Shown piece by piece: positions 1 to 8,816 of a DNA stretch of 64,000 bases. A program made the position numbers and the translations under genes. Where the stretch lies: assembly GCA_963781675.1 (NCBI GenBank), contig CAWAGF010000002.1, positions 248,001-312,000 of the forward strand, read 5' to 3'. The notes below the pieces were generated by a model. That model did no database searches. It was not told the DNA's origin and saw only the letters and a list, made by a program, of their open reading frames with translations. This DNA is from SCTD01 sp963781675 (lineage in GTDB: Bacteria > Actinomycetota > Actinomycetes > Mycobacteriales > SCTD01). Numbering within the stretch: position 1 is the stretch's first letter; every line of letters starts with the position of its first letter.

Positions 1-1331
1 GCGACGAGCCGGTCGCGCAGCTCCTCGACGGCCGCGGTCACGTCGTTGCGCAGCGAGCGGAGCGCCTCGCCGGTGGCGGTGCCCACGACGGACACCTCCT
101 CCAGACGCGGTGTCAGCGAGCCGATCTCGGTCGCGACGTCGCTGCGCAGCGTCGTCATGGCCGCGGTCACCTGCGAACGGACGGCCTCGAGGCGCGCCTC
201 GACGGCGGTCTGCATGCCGGCGAGCTGCCCGGCGGCGACGTCGTCGCGCCCGACCAGGTCGGCCCGCAGCGCGGCCACGGCGCCGGTCAGCCGCTGCGCG
301 AGCTCCTCGAGCTCCGCCCGGGACTCGGTGCGGCCGTCGGTCAGCGCGCCGGTCACGGAGCTGCCGAGGCCGCCGAGCGAGCGGTCCAGCACCGACCCGA
401 AGCCGTCCAGCGCGCTGCGGACGCTGTCCGCGAGATCGCCGATGGCCTGGCGGTTCTCGGCCGTCTCGGTGCGGGCGGCCTCGAGGGCGGACAGGACGTC
501 GCGGCGCAGCTCGTCGTTGCGGATGCGCAGGGCGTCGGAGAGCCGGTCGAAGACCGTCGTCTCCATCTCGGACAGCCGCGTCTCGGTGACGTCGCGCAGC
601 CGGCCGACCAGCAGCTCGGCGGAGTCGCGACCCTCGTCGGCGATGCGCCGGTCGAGGTCGCGGACGGTTCCGGTCAGGGTGCCGAGAAGGTTCGTGGTGG
701 TGCTCGCGCCGTCGCGGGCGAGCGCCTCGATGCGCTCGGACAGGCCGTCGAGGGTGTCCTCGAGGACGGCGAGGCGGGACTCGAGCGCACCGCGGGCGTC
801 CTCGAGCGCGCCCTGCGTGCCGGCGGCGGCCTCGGCCTCGCGGGCCAGGACGGCGTCGACGCGGCTGGCGATCTCCTGCGCCACGCCGTCGACCCGGGCG
901 CCCACCGCGTCGGTGAGGCGGCCGGTCAGCTCGTCGATGCGCTCGCCGGTGCGGGCCGGGACCTGCTCGAGGCCCTCCCGCAGCTCGCGGGACAGGCTGG
1001 GCAGGCCGTTGCGGACGTCGTCCACCCGGCCGCCGACGCCGTCGATCCGGGTGGACAGCTCGGCGACCCGGCGCACGAGGGTGCCGGTCTCGCTGCGGCT
1101 CGCGGCGACAGAGCCCGTCAGCCGACCGCCGAGCCCGTCGAGGTCGCTGCGGACGGCTCCGGTCTCGGAGCGGAGCGACCCCAGCTCGGCCCGTACGGCG
1201 CCGATCTCGGCCCGCAGCGCGCCGATGAGCGCGGCGACCGCGGTGCTCTCGCTCTCCGGCTCGTCGCTGGAGGCCGCAGCCAGCTGTTCGATCCGGCGCG
1301 TCAGCGCGTCGGGGTAGTCAGCGGTGCTCAC
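1..1331 (-). CDS. Coiled-coil protein, 3' end outside the window
   Basis: Reading the minus strand from a GTG at 1331 (protein starts MSTADYPDALTRRIEQLAAA) gives an open frame of 443 codons that runs off the left edge. After about 30 residues it is almost entirely heptad-rich, alternating Leu/Val with Arg, Glu, Asp, Ser and Thr, and contains repeated segments of the type LRSETGAVRSDL and LREGLEQVPARTGERIDEL, as in apolipoprotein-like or chemoreceptor-like coiled coils. No catalytic motif or membrane segment is visible in the part present. A GGAG lies about 10 bases upstream of the GTG. The function is unknown; a structural, septum or chromosome-associated role is possible but not shown. Confidence 0.75.
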   Translation of the reverse strand, partial: MSTADYPDALTRRIEQLAAASSDEPESESTAVAALIGALRAEIGAVRAELGSLRSETGAVRSDLDGLGGRLTGSVAASRSETGTLVRRVAELSTRIDGVGGRVDDVRNGLPSLSRELREGLEQVPARTGERIDELTGRLTDAVGARVDGVAQEIASRVDAVLAREAEAAAGTQGALEDARGALESRLAVLEDTLDGLSERIEALARDGASTTTNLLGTLTGTVRDLDRRIADEGRDSAELLVGRLRDVTETRLSEMETTVFDRLSDALRIRNDELRRDVLSALEAARTETAENRQAIGDLADSVRSALDGFGSVLDRSLGGLGSSVTGALTDGRTESRAELEELAQRLTGAVAALRADLVGRDDVAAGQLAGMQTAVEARLEAVRSQVTAAMTTLRSDVATEIGSLTPRLEEVSVVGTATGEALRSLRNDVTAAVEELRDRLV

Positions 1332-1378
1332 GACTCCACTCCCAGGCTCGAGGTGAGCGCAGCGTAGTGGCGCAGGAC

Positions 1379-3865
1379 TCAGGCGAGCGGGAGCGTTCGC
1401 CGGTCGGTCCGCGCGGCGCGGCGGCGCTCCTCCGGGACCGCGCCGTACGTCGTCGTCCGCTGCCGCGGGGTCCGCCCTGCGGCGGTGACCATCTGCTCGA
1501 GCTCCTCGACCGAGCGGCGGGAGCCGTACGACGAGCCGGCCATCCGGCTGATCGTCTCCTCCATGAGGGTCCCGCCGAGGTCGTCGACCCCGCCGTGCAG
1601 CACCTGGGTGCACTGCTCGGGGCCGAGCTTGACCCACGAGCACTGCACGTGGTCGATGCGCCCGTGCAGCAGCAGCCGCGCGACGGCGTGCACCGCCCTG
1701 TTGTCGCGGACGGTCGGTCCGGGACGGGCGACGCCGGCCAGGTAGAGCGGCGCGGAGGTGTGCACGAACGGCAGCGGCACGAACTCGGTGAACCCGCCGG
1801 TCTCGTCCTGCAGCCGGGCCAGCAGCTGCAGGTGCGCGACCCAGTGGTGCGGCTGGTCGACGTGGCCGTACATCATCGTGCTGGTCGTCGGCAGACCGAG
1901 CCGGTGCGCCGTCGTGACGACCTCGACCCACTGCGACGTCGGCAGCTTGCCCTTCGTCAGCACCCAGCGGACGTCGTCGTCGAGGATCTCCGCGGCCGTG
2001 CCGGGGAGGCTGTCCACCCCGGCGTCGCGGGCCTGCGCGAGGAACTCCGCGATCGGCACCGCCATCCGCGCGGCGCCGTTGACGACCTCCATCGGGCTGT
2101 ACGCGTGCAGGTGCAGCCCGGGTGCGGCGGCCCTCACCGCGCGGGCCAGGTCGAGGTAGGCGGTGCCCGGCAGCTGCGGGTCGATCCCGCCCTGCATGCA
2201 GACCTCGGTGGCGCCGACGTCCCACGCCTCCGCCGCGCGCTGGCCGACCTCGTCCAGGGAGAGCGAGTAGGCGTCGGCGTCCGTACGGCGCTGGGCGAAG
2301 GCGCAGAAGCGGCAGCCGGTGTAGCAGACGTTGGTGAAGTTGATGTTCCGGTTGACGACGTACGTCACGTCGTCGCCGACGGTGTCGCGCCGCACGTCGT
2401 CGGCCAGCGCGCAGACGGCCTCCAGGTCCGCGCCGTCGGCGGTGATGAGGGCCAGCGCCTGCGCCGCGGTCAGCGCCGCGGGCCGGTCACGCGCGACGCG
2501 CAGCGCGGCGGCGACGTCGTGGTCGAGCGGCGCCACCTGCGCGGGCACCTGCAGCGCCGACCAGTCGCCGTAGACGTCGTCGAAGTCGGAGCGGCGCTCG
2601 GCGGAGCGGCCGGTGGTGTCGACGGTCGCGTGCAGGTCGGTGCGGCCGGACAGGACGAGCCCGCCGTCCGGCTCCTGCCAGGGCAACCCCTTCGGCAGGA
2701 CGTCCAGCGCCAGGCCGTCCGGACCGGCGAGGGCGTCGACGTGCGCGGCCAGCCGCGGGTCGAGCCACGGCTCGGCGAGGAACGGCGGGTGGGCGGTCAG
2801 CCGCTCGCGCAGCTCGAAGCCGGACGCCTCGGAAGCGCCTGCCAGCGCGGCGATCTGGGGCCAGGGCCGCTCGGGGTTCACGTGGTCCGGCGTCAGCGGG
2901 GAGACGCCGCCCCAGTCGTCGACCCCGGCACGCAGGAGCAGCGCGGTCTCGGCCAGGTCGACGAGGTTCGGCGGGGCCTGGACGCGCATGCGCGGGCCCA
3001 TCACCAGCCGGGTCACGGCGATTGCCGCGAGGTACTCGTCCAGCGACGCGTCCGGCGCGCTGCGCATCGCGGTGTCGTCCTTGGCCCGGAAGTTCTGGAC
3101 GATCACCTCCTGCACGTGGCCGTGCCGGCGGTGCGCCGCACGGATGGCGAAGACCGTCTCGGCGCGGTCGCGCAGCGTCTCGCCGATCCCGACGAGCAGC
3201 CCGGTCGTGAACGGGACGGCGTGCCGGCCGGCGTCCTCAAGGACGCGCAGCCGCACCGCGGGGTCCTTGTCCGGCGAGCCGTGGTGCGCCGGCACGTCGG
3301 CGGTCGTCTCGAGCATCATCCCCATCGAGGGGGCCACCGGCTTGAGCCGCTGCAGCTCGGCCCAGGTCATCACGCCCGGGTTCAGGTGCGGCAGCAGACC
3401 GGTCTCCTCGAGCACTGCGATCGCGCAGGCGCGGACGTAGGCGAGCGTGCTGTCGTAGCCCGCCTCGTCGAGCCACTCCCGCGCGGCGTCCCAGCGGGCC
3501 TCCGGCCGGTCGCCGAGGGTGAACAGCGCCTCCTTGCAGCCGAGCGCCGCGCCCTGCCGCGCGATGTCCAGCACCTCGTCGACGGTGAGGTACGGCGCGG
3601 GCAGCCGGCCGGGCACCGTCGCGAAGGTGCAGTAGTGGCAGCGGTCCCGGCACAGGCGGGTCAGCGGGACGAAGACCTTGCGGCTGTACGTGACGACGCC
3701 GGGGCGGCCCGCGTCGGCGAGCCCGGCGTCGCGGACGCGGCCCGCGACCTCGAGCAGCGCGTCGAGCGCCTCGCCCCGGGCGGACAGCAGGACGGTGGCC
3801 TCGTCGAGGTCGAGCGCCTTTCCGTCGCGGGCCCGCGCGAGTGCGCGCCGCATGCCCGACTCCAT
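1379..3865 (-). CDS. fbiC: FO synthase FbiC (fused CofG/CofH radical SAM enzyme)
   Basis: 828 aa, the size of actinobacterial FbiC. It makes 7,8-didemethyl-8-hydroxy-5-deazariboflavin (FO), the deazaflavin chromophore of F420, from tyrosine and the diaminouracil intermediate of flavin synthesis. Two radical SAM domains are visible. The N-terminal CofG-like half has CRDRCHYC (Cys72, Cys76, Cys79), and the C-terminal CofH-like half has CYTGCRFC (Cys514, Cys518, Cys521) following NRNINFTN. Archaea and cyanobacteria carry these halves as separate genes; the fusion is typical of actinobacteria. fbiA and fbiB lie 2.5 kb away on the other strand. A TAGGGT hexamer six bases before the ATG suggests a leaderless transcript. 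Confidence 0.97.
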   Translation of the reverse strand: MESGMRRALARARDGKALDLDEATVLLSARGEALDALLEVAGRVRDAGLADAGRPGVVTYSRKVFVPLTRLCRDRCHYCTFATVPGRLPAPYLTVDEVLDIARQGAALGCKEALFTLGDRPEARWDAAREWLDEAGYDSTLAYVRACAIAVLEETGLLPHLNPGVMTWAELQRLKPVAPSMGMMLETTADVPAHHGSPDKDPAVRLRVLEDAGRHAVPFTTGLLVGIGETLRDRAETVFAIRAAHRRHGHVQEVIVQNFRAKDDTAMRSAPDASLDEYLAAIAVTRLVMGPRMRVQAPPNLVDLAETALLLRAGVDDWGGVSPLTPDHVNPERPWPQIAALAGASEASGFELRERLTAHPPFLAEPWLDPRLAAHVDALAGPDGLALDVLPKGLPWQEPDGGLVLSGRTDLHATVDTTGRSAERRSDFDDVYGDWSALQVPAQVAPLDHDVAAALRVARDRPAALTAAQALALITADGADLEAVCALADDVRRDTVGDDVTYVVNRNINFTNVCYTGCRFCAFAQRRTDADAYSLSLDEVGQRAAEAWDVGATEVCMQGGIDPQLPGTAYLDLARAVRAAAPGLHLHAYSPMEVVNGAARMAVPIAEFLAQARDAGVDSLPGTAAEILDDDVRWVLTKGKLPTSQWVEVVTTAHRLGLPTTSTMMYGHVDQPHHWVAHLQLLARLQDETGGFTEFVPLPFVHTSAPLYLAGVARPGPTVRDNRAVHAVARLLLHGRIDHVQCSWVKLGPEQCTQVLHGGVDDLGGTLMEETISRMAGSSYGSRRSVEELEQMVTAAGRTPRQRTTTYGAVPEERRRAARTDRRTLPLA

Positions 3866-3871
3866 CTCCCG

Positions 3872-3877
3872 ACCCTA
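3872..3877 (-). promoter_or_regulatory. Probable -10 element of fbiC (leaderless)
   Basis: TAGGGT on the minus strand ends six bases before the fbiC ATG at 3865. In actinobacteria a TANNNT box at this distance places the transcription start at or next to the start codon. A GGAG also overlaps the spacer, so a short leader is not excluded. Confidence 0.45.
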
Positions 3878-4996
3878 CGTGCGGCCGGCCCGCAGCGGCC
3901 GCGTGACCAGGGCGAGGACCAGCTCGAGCGGGCCGCGCCCGACGTACCGCCGCCACACCGTCGCGAAGAGCAGCGCCACGAGCACCTGTGCCAGGTAGTA
4001 CGGCTCCGGGTCGTCGGTCTCGGTGGACCCGAGGAAGGCGACGTGCGCGGTGTAGAGCGACAGCGGCATGCTGCCCGCCGACCACAGCGGCGTGAGCAGC
4101 GCCGCGAGCCGGCCCCGGACGAGCAGCGCGAGGCCGAGCACGAGCAGCGCGGTGCCGGTCGTGGCGAGCACGTCCAGCGGGGTGCTGGTGTGCGGCGCGT
4201 CGGTGGCCAGCCACCAGGCCGAGGTCGTGGGCACGTTGCCGAACCGGGCGGCGTCCACGACCTGCTCGACGGTGCGCCCGTCGTCGGCCCGCACCACGCC
4301 GGCCAGCTCTGCGTACCCCCCGAGCGGACCCAGCAGCAGGGCGCTGACGCCGACGGCGACCGCCGCGAGGACGGCGCCGCCGCCGGCCAGCCGCAGGGCG
4401 GTCCCGCGCTGACGCAGCGCGAGCCGGCCCACCGCGAGCCCGGTCAGCAGGTACGCCAGCCAGACGGCCGCCGGGTAGTAGCCGGTCAGCAGCAGCTCGC
4501 CGAGGAGCCGGCCGGGCTCGGCCAGGTCGGCGAGGACGGGGCTGGCGCTGTCGCGCGGCGGCAGCTCGTCGCGGACCGCGAAGCTCACGAACGGCATCGC
4601 CAGCGCGACGACCGCGGCCGCCACGACCAGGGTCCGCGGCCCGGCCCGAAGCCACGGGAGCGCCAGCACGAAGAGCAGCGCGTAGTAGGTCAGGATCACG
4701 GCGATCCCGCTCTCCAGCGTCCCGAGCCAGAGGCCGACCGCGCCGATGAGCGCGGCCCGCAGCAGCAGGGCGGCGCCCGCGTGGGGCAGGCTCGGGCGCC
4801 GGCCGTAGGCCAGGGCGAGCCCGACCCCGGCGAGCACCGCGAACAGCGCCGCCGACCGGCCGCTCGCCACCTGGTCGGCCAGCGACGGGGAGCCGTCCGG
4901 GTCCTCCGACGGCAGGACGTGCACCGCCATCATCCCGAGCAGGGCGAGCCCGCGGGCGAGGTCGACGCCCACGAGGCGGTCCGGGCGGGGCGTCAC
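3875..4996 (-). CDS. DUF1624/DUF418-type integral membrane acyltransferase-like protein
   Basis: 373 aa from GTG 4996 (VTPRPDRLVGVDLARGLALL). I chose this start because the family begins with the (G/D)xARGxAxxG motif followed by the first membrane segment; the longer upstream frame reads into the neighbouring gene. About ten hydrophobic helices are visible, with MMAVHVLP in the first helix and SLYTAHVAFLGS near the end, as in heparan-alpha-glucosaminide acetyltransferase-like/DUF418 proteins. It probably acylates an envelope sugar, but the substrate is unknown. It starts 28 bases after the methyltransferase stop at 5025, so the two are probably co-transcribed. Confidence 0.8.
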   Translation of the reverse strand: MTPRPDRLVGVDLARGLALLGMMAVHVLPSEDPDGSPSLADQVASGRSAALFAVLAGVGLALAYGRRPSLPHAGAALLLRAALIGAVGLWLGTLESGIAVILTYYALLFVLALPWLRAGPRTLVVAAAVVALAMPFVSFAVRDELPPRDSASPVLADLAEPGRLLGELLLTGYYPAAVWLAYLLTGLAVGRLALRQRGTALRLAGGGAVLAAVAVGVSALLLGPLGGYAELAGVVRADDGRTVEQVVDAARFGNVPTTSAWWLATDAPHTSTPLDVLATTGTALLVLGLALLVRGRLAALLTPLWSAGSMPLSLYTAHVAFLGSTETDDPEPYYLAQVLVALLFATVWRRYVGRGPLELVLALVTRPLRAGRT

Positions 4997-5024
4997 CCGG
5001 CCAGTCTCCCGGACGGCCCGGAGG

Positions 5025-5840
5025 TCAGCCCGTCGCCGAGCCCAGCACCGCCGACGCCGGCAGCTCGACCCGTCCGTCGGAGGCCCCGAAGCGGCTGGCG
5101 GCCACCTCGACGTAGCGCTCACGCACCGCGGCGCGCTCCTCGTCGGAGGCGGCGGCCAGCACGGCGCCGGTGCGCGGGGTGGCCGCGGCCACCGCGTCGA
5201 ACCACGCGCCGGGCTCGACCGCGACGATCCAGCCCACCCGCTCCACCCGCACGTCCGAGAAGGCCGTCGTGAGCAGCTCGTGCATCGCGCCGTCGCGCGA
5301 GTAGTGCTGGGAGTCCGGGCCGGGCGGTGCCGCGCCGGAAAGCCCGAGAGAGGCGGCCACCGGGCCGAACAGGCCGAGGGCGGCGTTGGCCTCCGGCAGG
5401 TCCCACACCGTCAGCGCGACGCGTCCGCCCGGCCGCAGCACCCGCGCCAGCGACGTGACCGCCGCCTGCGGCCGCGGCAGGTGGTTGAGCAGGTAGCCGG
5501 CGACGACCGCGTCGAAGCAGGCGTCGTCGTACGGCAGCTGCTCGACGGGGGCCGTCACCGCGTCGACGCCCGCCGCGCGGGCGATCTCGACCATGGCGCT
5601 GCTCTGGTCGGCGGCGGCCACCGAGGCGCCCCGCTCCAGCGCGGCGAGGGCGACGAAGCCCGGGCCGGTGCCGACGTCGAGCACCCGCGACCCGGAGGCC
5701 ACACCCGCCGCGTCCAGCAGCGCCGGGATGCTGCCGCGGGTGAGGTCGCCCAGGGAGGCGGCGTACGGCGCGGCCCGCACCTCCCACGCCGCCCGCTCCC
5801 ACGCGCCGAAGGCGTCCAGCTCCTGCTCGGTGTGCGTCAT
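5025..5840 (-). CDS. Class I SAM-dependent methyltransferase
   Basis: 271 aa. The SAM-binding motif I is VLDVGTGPGFVALAALERG at about residues 53-71, followed by an acidic motif II (VAAADQSSAMV) and a motif near FDAVVAGYLLNHLP, giving a complete Rossmann methyltransferase of the UbiE/type-11 class. The substrate cannot be inferred. It is divergent from the XdhC-like gene (start 5885) across 44 bases. A CAGGGT hexamer lies seven bases before the ATG, which could serve as a leaderless-type -10 box. Confidence 0.9.
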   Translation of the reverse strand: MTHTEQELDAFGAWERAAWEVRAAPYAASLGDLTRGSIPALLDAAGVASGSRVLDVGTGPGFVALAALERGASVAAADQSSAMVEIARAAGVDAVTAPVEQLPYDDACFDAVVAGYLLNHLPRPQAAVTSLARVLRPGGRVALTVWDLPEANAALGLFGPVAASLGLSGAAPPGPDSQHYSRDGAMHELLTTAFSDVRVERVGWIVAVEPGAWFDAVAAATPRTGAVLAAASDEERAAVRERYVEVAASRFGASDGRVELPASAVLGSATG

Positions 5841-5884
5841 GGCCGTGACCCTGTCACCCGTCCGCGGGCAGGCAGACTGGCCGC

Positions 5885-6385
5885 ATGACCTCCACGCACG
5901 ACGACGTCGCCTGCGCGATGGCGCACGGAACGGTGCCCGCCCCCACCGGTGACCGACGGCTGGTGGCGGTGTTCGCCTCGCCGGTCGCCGAGCAGCTGGT
6001 GCACCTGGCCGCGCACGTCGGCTACGCCTGCGTCGTGCTCGACCCGGCCGGCGGCGGCGACGCCACCACCGCGGCGGAGGCCGGCATCGACGGCACGACC
6101 GACGTCGTCGTCACCGACCACGACCGGCCCGAGCTCGGCGACGTGCTCACCGAGGTGCTGCGGACGCCGGCGCGCTGGGTCGGCGTCATGGGCAGCCCGC
6201 GGCACACCGCACCGCACGTCGCGGCGCTCGCGGAGCGCGGCGTGCCGGCCGACCAGATCGCCCGCGTCCACCGGCCGATCGGCCTCGACATCGGCTCGCA
6301 CTCCCCCGCCGAGATCGCCGTCTCCACCGTCGCCGGCCTGCTCGCGGACCGCAACGGCCGCAGCGGCGGGACGTACCGCGCATGA
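5885..6385 (+). CDS. XdhC C-terminal (Rossmann) domain protein, stand-alone
   Basis: 166 aa. It matches only the C-terminal NAD(P)-binding-like half of XdhC/CoxI accessory proteins: a Rossmann strand RRLVAVFASPVAEQL, then ARWVGVMGSPRH (family GxxGSxxK region), and IGLDIGSHSPAEIAVST (family G-L-D-I-G-A-x-T-P-x-E-I-A-x-S). The usual N-terminal XdhC/CoxI domain is absent and no molybdenum hydroxylase is in the window. Its stop overlaps the fbiA ATG by four bases (ATGA), so it is translationally coupled to F420 biosynthesis. A direct role there is inference. A CAGACT hexamer sits six bases before the ATG. Confidence 0.85.
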   Translation: MTSTHDDVACAMAHGTVPAPTGDRRLVAVFASPVAEQLVHLAAHVGYACVVLDPAGGGDATTAAEAGIDGTTDVVVTDHDRPELGDVLTEVLRTPARWVGVMGSPRHTAPHVAALAERGVPADQIARVHRPIGLDIGSHSPAEIAVSTVAGLLADRNGRSGGTYRA

Positions 6386-7323
6386 GGATCGTGGCCCTCG
6401 CCGGGGGCATCGGCGGCGCGCGCTTCCTGCGCGGGCTCCAGGCAGCCGTCCCGGACGCGGAGCTGACGGTCGTCGTGAACACCGGCGACGACATCACGAT
6501 GTACGGCCTGCGCATCTGCCCGGACCTCGACACCGTCATGTACACCCTCGGCGGCGGCATCGACGAGGAGCGCGGCTGGGGCCGGCAGGACGAGACGTTC
6601 CGCGCCAAGGAGGAGCTGCAGGCCTACGAGGTCCCGACCGCGTGGTTCGGCCTCGGCGACCGCGACCTCGCCACGCACCTGGTCCGCAGGCAGATGCTCG
6701 ACGCCGGGTTCCCCCTGTCGCAGGTCACCCAGGCGCTGTGCGCGCGCTGGCAGCCCGGCGCCACGCTGCTGCCGATGAGCGACGACCGCGTCGAGACGCA
6801 CGTCCGCGTCGTCCTCGACGGCAGCGAGCGGGTCATCCACTTCCAGGAGTGGTGGGTCAAGCACCGTGCCGCCCTGCCCGCCAAGGCGATCGTGTCGGTC
6901 GGCGCGGAGCAGGCAGCGCCCGCGCCCGGTGTGCTGGACGCGATCGCGGCCGCGGACATGGTCGTGCTGCCGCCGAGCAACCCGGTCGTCAGCATCGGCA
7001 GCGTCCTGCAGGTGCCTGGCATCGCGGAGGCGCTGCGCAGCAAGACCGTCGTCGGGCTGTCCCCCGTCGTCGGCGGCGCGCCGGTGCGGGGGATGGCCGA
7101 CGCCTGCCTCACCGCCATCGGCGTCGAGACCAGCGCGGAGGCGGTGGGCCGGCACTACGGCGCGAGGTCCGAGGGCGGCCTGCTCGACGGCTGGCTGGTG
7201 GACACCGCGGACGCCGGCGCCTCGGTGCCGGGGGTCGAGGTGCGCGCCGTGCCGCTGCTCATGACCGACCTTCCCGCGACGGCCGCCATGGCGCGGGCGG
7301 CGCTGGACCTCGCAGGTGCCTAG
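6382..7323 (+). CDS. fbiA: FbiA/CofD, 2-phospho-L-lactate (or PEP) transferase
   Basis: 313 aa, the normal CofD length. It transfers the phospho-carboxylic acid moiety from the guanylylated donor to FO, giving F420-0 or dehydro-F420-0. Diagnostic features are the N-terminal GGIGGARFLRGL at residues 8-19, VNTGDDITMYGL, and CPDLDTVMYTLGG, all characteristic of CofD, plus FGLGDRDLATHL. The start overlaps the XdhC-like stop by four bases and the end overlaps fbiB by eight bases, indicating a tight operon. FbiD/CofC, which makes the guanylylated donor, is not in this window. Confidence 0.97.
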   Translation: MRIVALAGGIGGARFLRGLQAAVPDAELTVVVNTGDDITMYGLRICPDLDTVMYTLGGGIDEERGWGRQDETFRAKEELQAYEVPTAWFGLGDRDLATHLVRRQMLDAGFPLSQVTQALCARWQPGATLLPMSDDRVETHVRVVLDGSERVIHFQEWWVKHRAALPAKAIVSVGAEQAAPAPGVLDAIAAADMVVLPPSNPVVSIGSVLQVPGIAEALRSKTVVGLSPVVGGAPVRGMADACLTAIGVETSAEAVGRHYGARSEGGLLDGWLVDTADAGASVPGVEVRAVPLLMTDLPATAAMARAALDLAGA

Positions 7324-8611
7324 CTACGAGGTCATCGGCGTCGAGGGGCTGCCCGAGGTGCGGCCCGGCGACGACGTCGCGGCCCTCGTCGCGGGTGCGG
7401 TGGAGCTGCGCGACGGCGACATCGTGGTGGTCACCAGCAAGCTGCTCAGCAAGGCCGAGGGCCGGCTCGTCCCCGTCGGCGACGAGGACCGTGAGGTCGT
7501 CCGGCTGCGGGCCGTCGCCCAGGAGACGGTGCGCGAGGTGGCCCGCCGCGGCACGACCGTCATCGTCGAGAACCGCAACGGCCTGGTGCTCGCGGCCGCA
7601 GGCGTCGACGCCAGCAACGTGCGCGGCGACGAGATCGCCCTGCTGCCGGTGGATCCCGACGCCAGCGCCGACGGCCTGCGCACCCGCCTGCACGAGCTGA
7701 CCGGCCGCACCGTGGCGGTCGTCGTGAGCGACACCATGGGGCGCGCCTGGCGGGTCGGCCAGGTGGACCAGGCGATCGGCGCGGCCGGGCTCGCGCCGGT
7801 GCGGGACGCCCGCGGCACGACCGACTCGTACGGCGCGGTCCTGGAGGTCACCGAGATCGCCGTCGCCGACGAGCTGGCGGGCGCCGCGGAGCTGGTGAAG
7901 GGCAAGGCCGACGGGGTGCCGGTGGCGGTCGTGCGGGGGCTCGCGCTGCCCGACGACGGCCGGGGTGCGCTGGCGCTGGTCCGGCCCGCGCAGCAGGACT
8001 GGTTCCGGCTCGGCACCGCGGAGGCGCACCGCGGCACCCTCGCGCTGCGCCGGACCGTGCGCCGCTTCGACGACCGGCCGGTGGACCGTGAGGTCGTGCT
8101 GCGCGCCGTCGCGGCGGCGGTCACCGCCCCCGCACCGCACCACACGACGCCGTGGCGCTTCGTGCTCGTGGAGGAGCGCGCCGACGCGCTGCTGGACGCG
8201 ATGGCGGCGCAGTGGGAGCGGGACCTGCGCGCGGACGGGTTCAGCGACGAGAGCATTTCCAGGCGGCTGCGGCGCGGGGAGGTGCTGCGCGGTGTGCCGT
8301 ACCTCGTCGTGCCGTGCCTGGTGCGCGACGGCGCGCACGCCTACCCCGACGAGAGGCGCCGGCGGGCCGAGGAGCGGATGTTCCTGGTGGCCATGGGCGC
8401 CGGCGTGGAGAACCTGCTGGTGCAGCTCGCCGCCGAGGGGCTCGGCAGCGCGTGGGTGAGCAGCACGCTGTTCTGCCCCGACGTCGTGCGCGACGTGCTG
8501 GAGCTGCCCCCCGACTGGGAGCCGATGGGGGCGGTGGCCGTGGGTCACGCGGCCGAGCCGCCGGGCGAGCGCCCGCCCCGCGAGCCGCGCGACTACGTCG
8601 TGCTGCGCTGA
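7316..8611 (+). CDS. fbiB: FbiB, F420:gamma-glutamyl ligase with nitroreductase domain
   Basis: 431 aa starting at GTG 7316 inside the end of fbiA. The N-terminal half (about residues 1-240) is the CofE-like F420-0:L-glutamate ligase, with VVTSKLLSKAEGR, VVVSDTMGRAWRVGQ and DELAGAAELVKGKADGVPVAVV. The C-terminal half (about 255-431) is an FMN-binding nitroreductase fold (LRRTVRRFDDRPVD, AMGAGVENLLVQLAAEGLGSAWVSS). This two-domain form is the actinobacterial FbiB, which adds the polyglutamate tail and reduces dehydro-F420. Its last 19 bases overlap the convergent small gene ending at 8593. Confidence 0.97.
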   Translation: MPSYEVIGVEGLPEVRPGDDVAALVAGAVELRDGDIVVVTSKLLSKAEGRLVPVGDEDREVVRLRAVAQETVREVARRGTTVIVENRNGLVLAAAGVDASNVRGDEIALLPVDPDASADGLRTRLHELTGRTVAVVVSDTMGRAWRVGQVDQAIGAAGLAPVRDARGTTDSYGAVLEVTEIAVADELAGAAELVKGKADGVPVAVVRGLALPDDGRGALALVRPAQQDWFRLGTAEAHRGTLALRRTVRRFDDRPVDREVVLRAVAAAVTAPAPHHTTPWRFVLVEERADALLDAMAAQWERDLRADGFSDESISRRLRRGEVLRGVPYLVVPCLVRDGAHAYPDERRRRAEERMFLVAMGAGVENLLVQLAAEGLGSAWVSSTLFCPDVVRDVLELPPDWEPMGAVAVGHAAEPPGERPPREPRDYVVLR

Positions 8612-8805
8612 CCCGCCGGAGCGGTCCACCCCTGCGCCTCGAGCTGCCTGCGCAGGGCCATGCCGGCCACCGCCTTGGCCTCAGCCAGGTCGAGGAGCGT
8701 CCGTGCCTCGGCGCCCACGCCCGCGGCGTCGTCCAGCGCCGTCGCCAGGTCGAGGTAGGCCGTCATCGCCGCCCGCAGGTCGGCATCGTCGAAGGCGAGC
8801 GTCAC
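8593..8805 (-). CDS. Small acidic hypothetical protein
   Basis: 70 aa from GTG 8805, preceded by a strong GGAGGG Shine-Dalgarno. The gene lies 11 bases after the stop of the sialidase-like surface protein, so they probably form one transcript. The sequence is helical and Ala/Leu/Asp-rich (AMTAYLDLATALDDAAG, ARTLLDLAEAKAVAGMALRRQLEAQGW). I recognise no domain. The good ribosome site and coding-like third positions support it being real. Confidence 0.55.
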   Translation of the reverse strand: MTLAFDDADLRAAMTAYLDLATALDDAAGVGAEARTLLDLAEAKAVAGMALRRQLEAQGWTAPAGQRSTT

Positions 8806-8816
8806 GAGGTCCCTCC

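Noticed and set aside
46..1317. A 423-codon plus-strand Ser/Arg-rich frame
   Set aside because: It is antisense to the coiled-coil gene, whose heptads and codon use are far more convincing.
1367..5272. A 1301-codon plus-strand open frame
   Set aside because: It lies antisense to fbiC, the acyltransferase-like gene and the methyltransferase. Its Arg/Gly/His-rich product is the usual mirror frame in very GC-rich DNA.
8593..8611. Overlap of fbiB and the 70-aa gene as evidence against the small gene
   Set aside because: A 19-base convergent overlap is tolerable, and the small gene has a strong Shine-Dalgarno and operon position.
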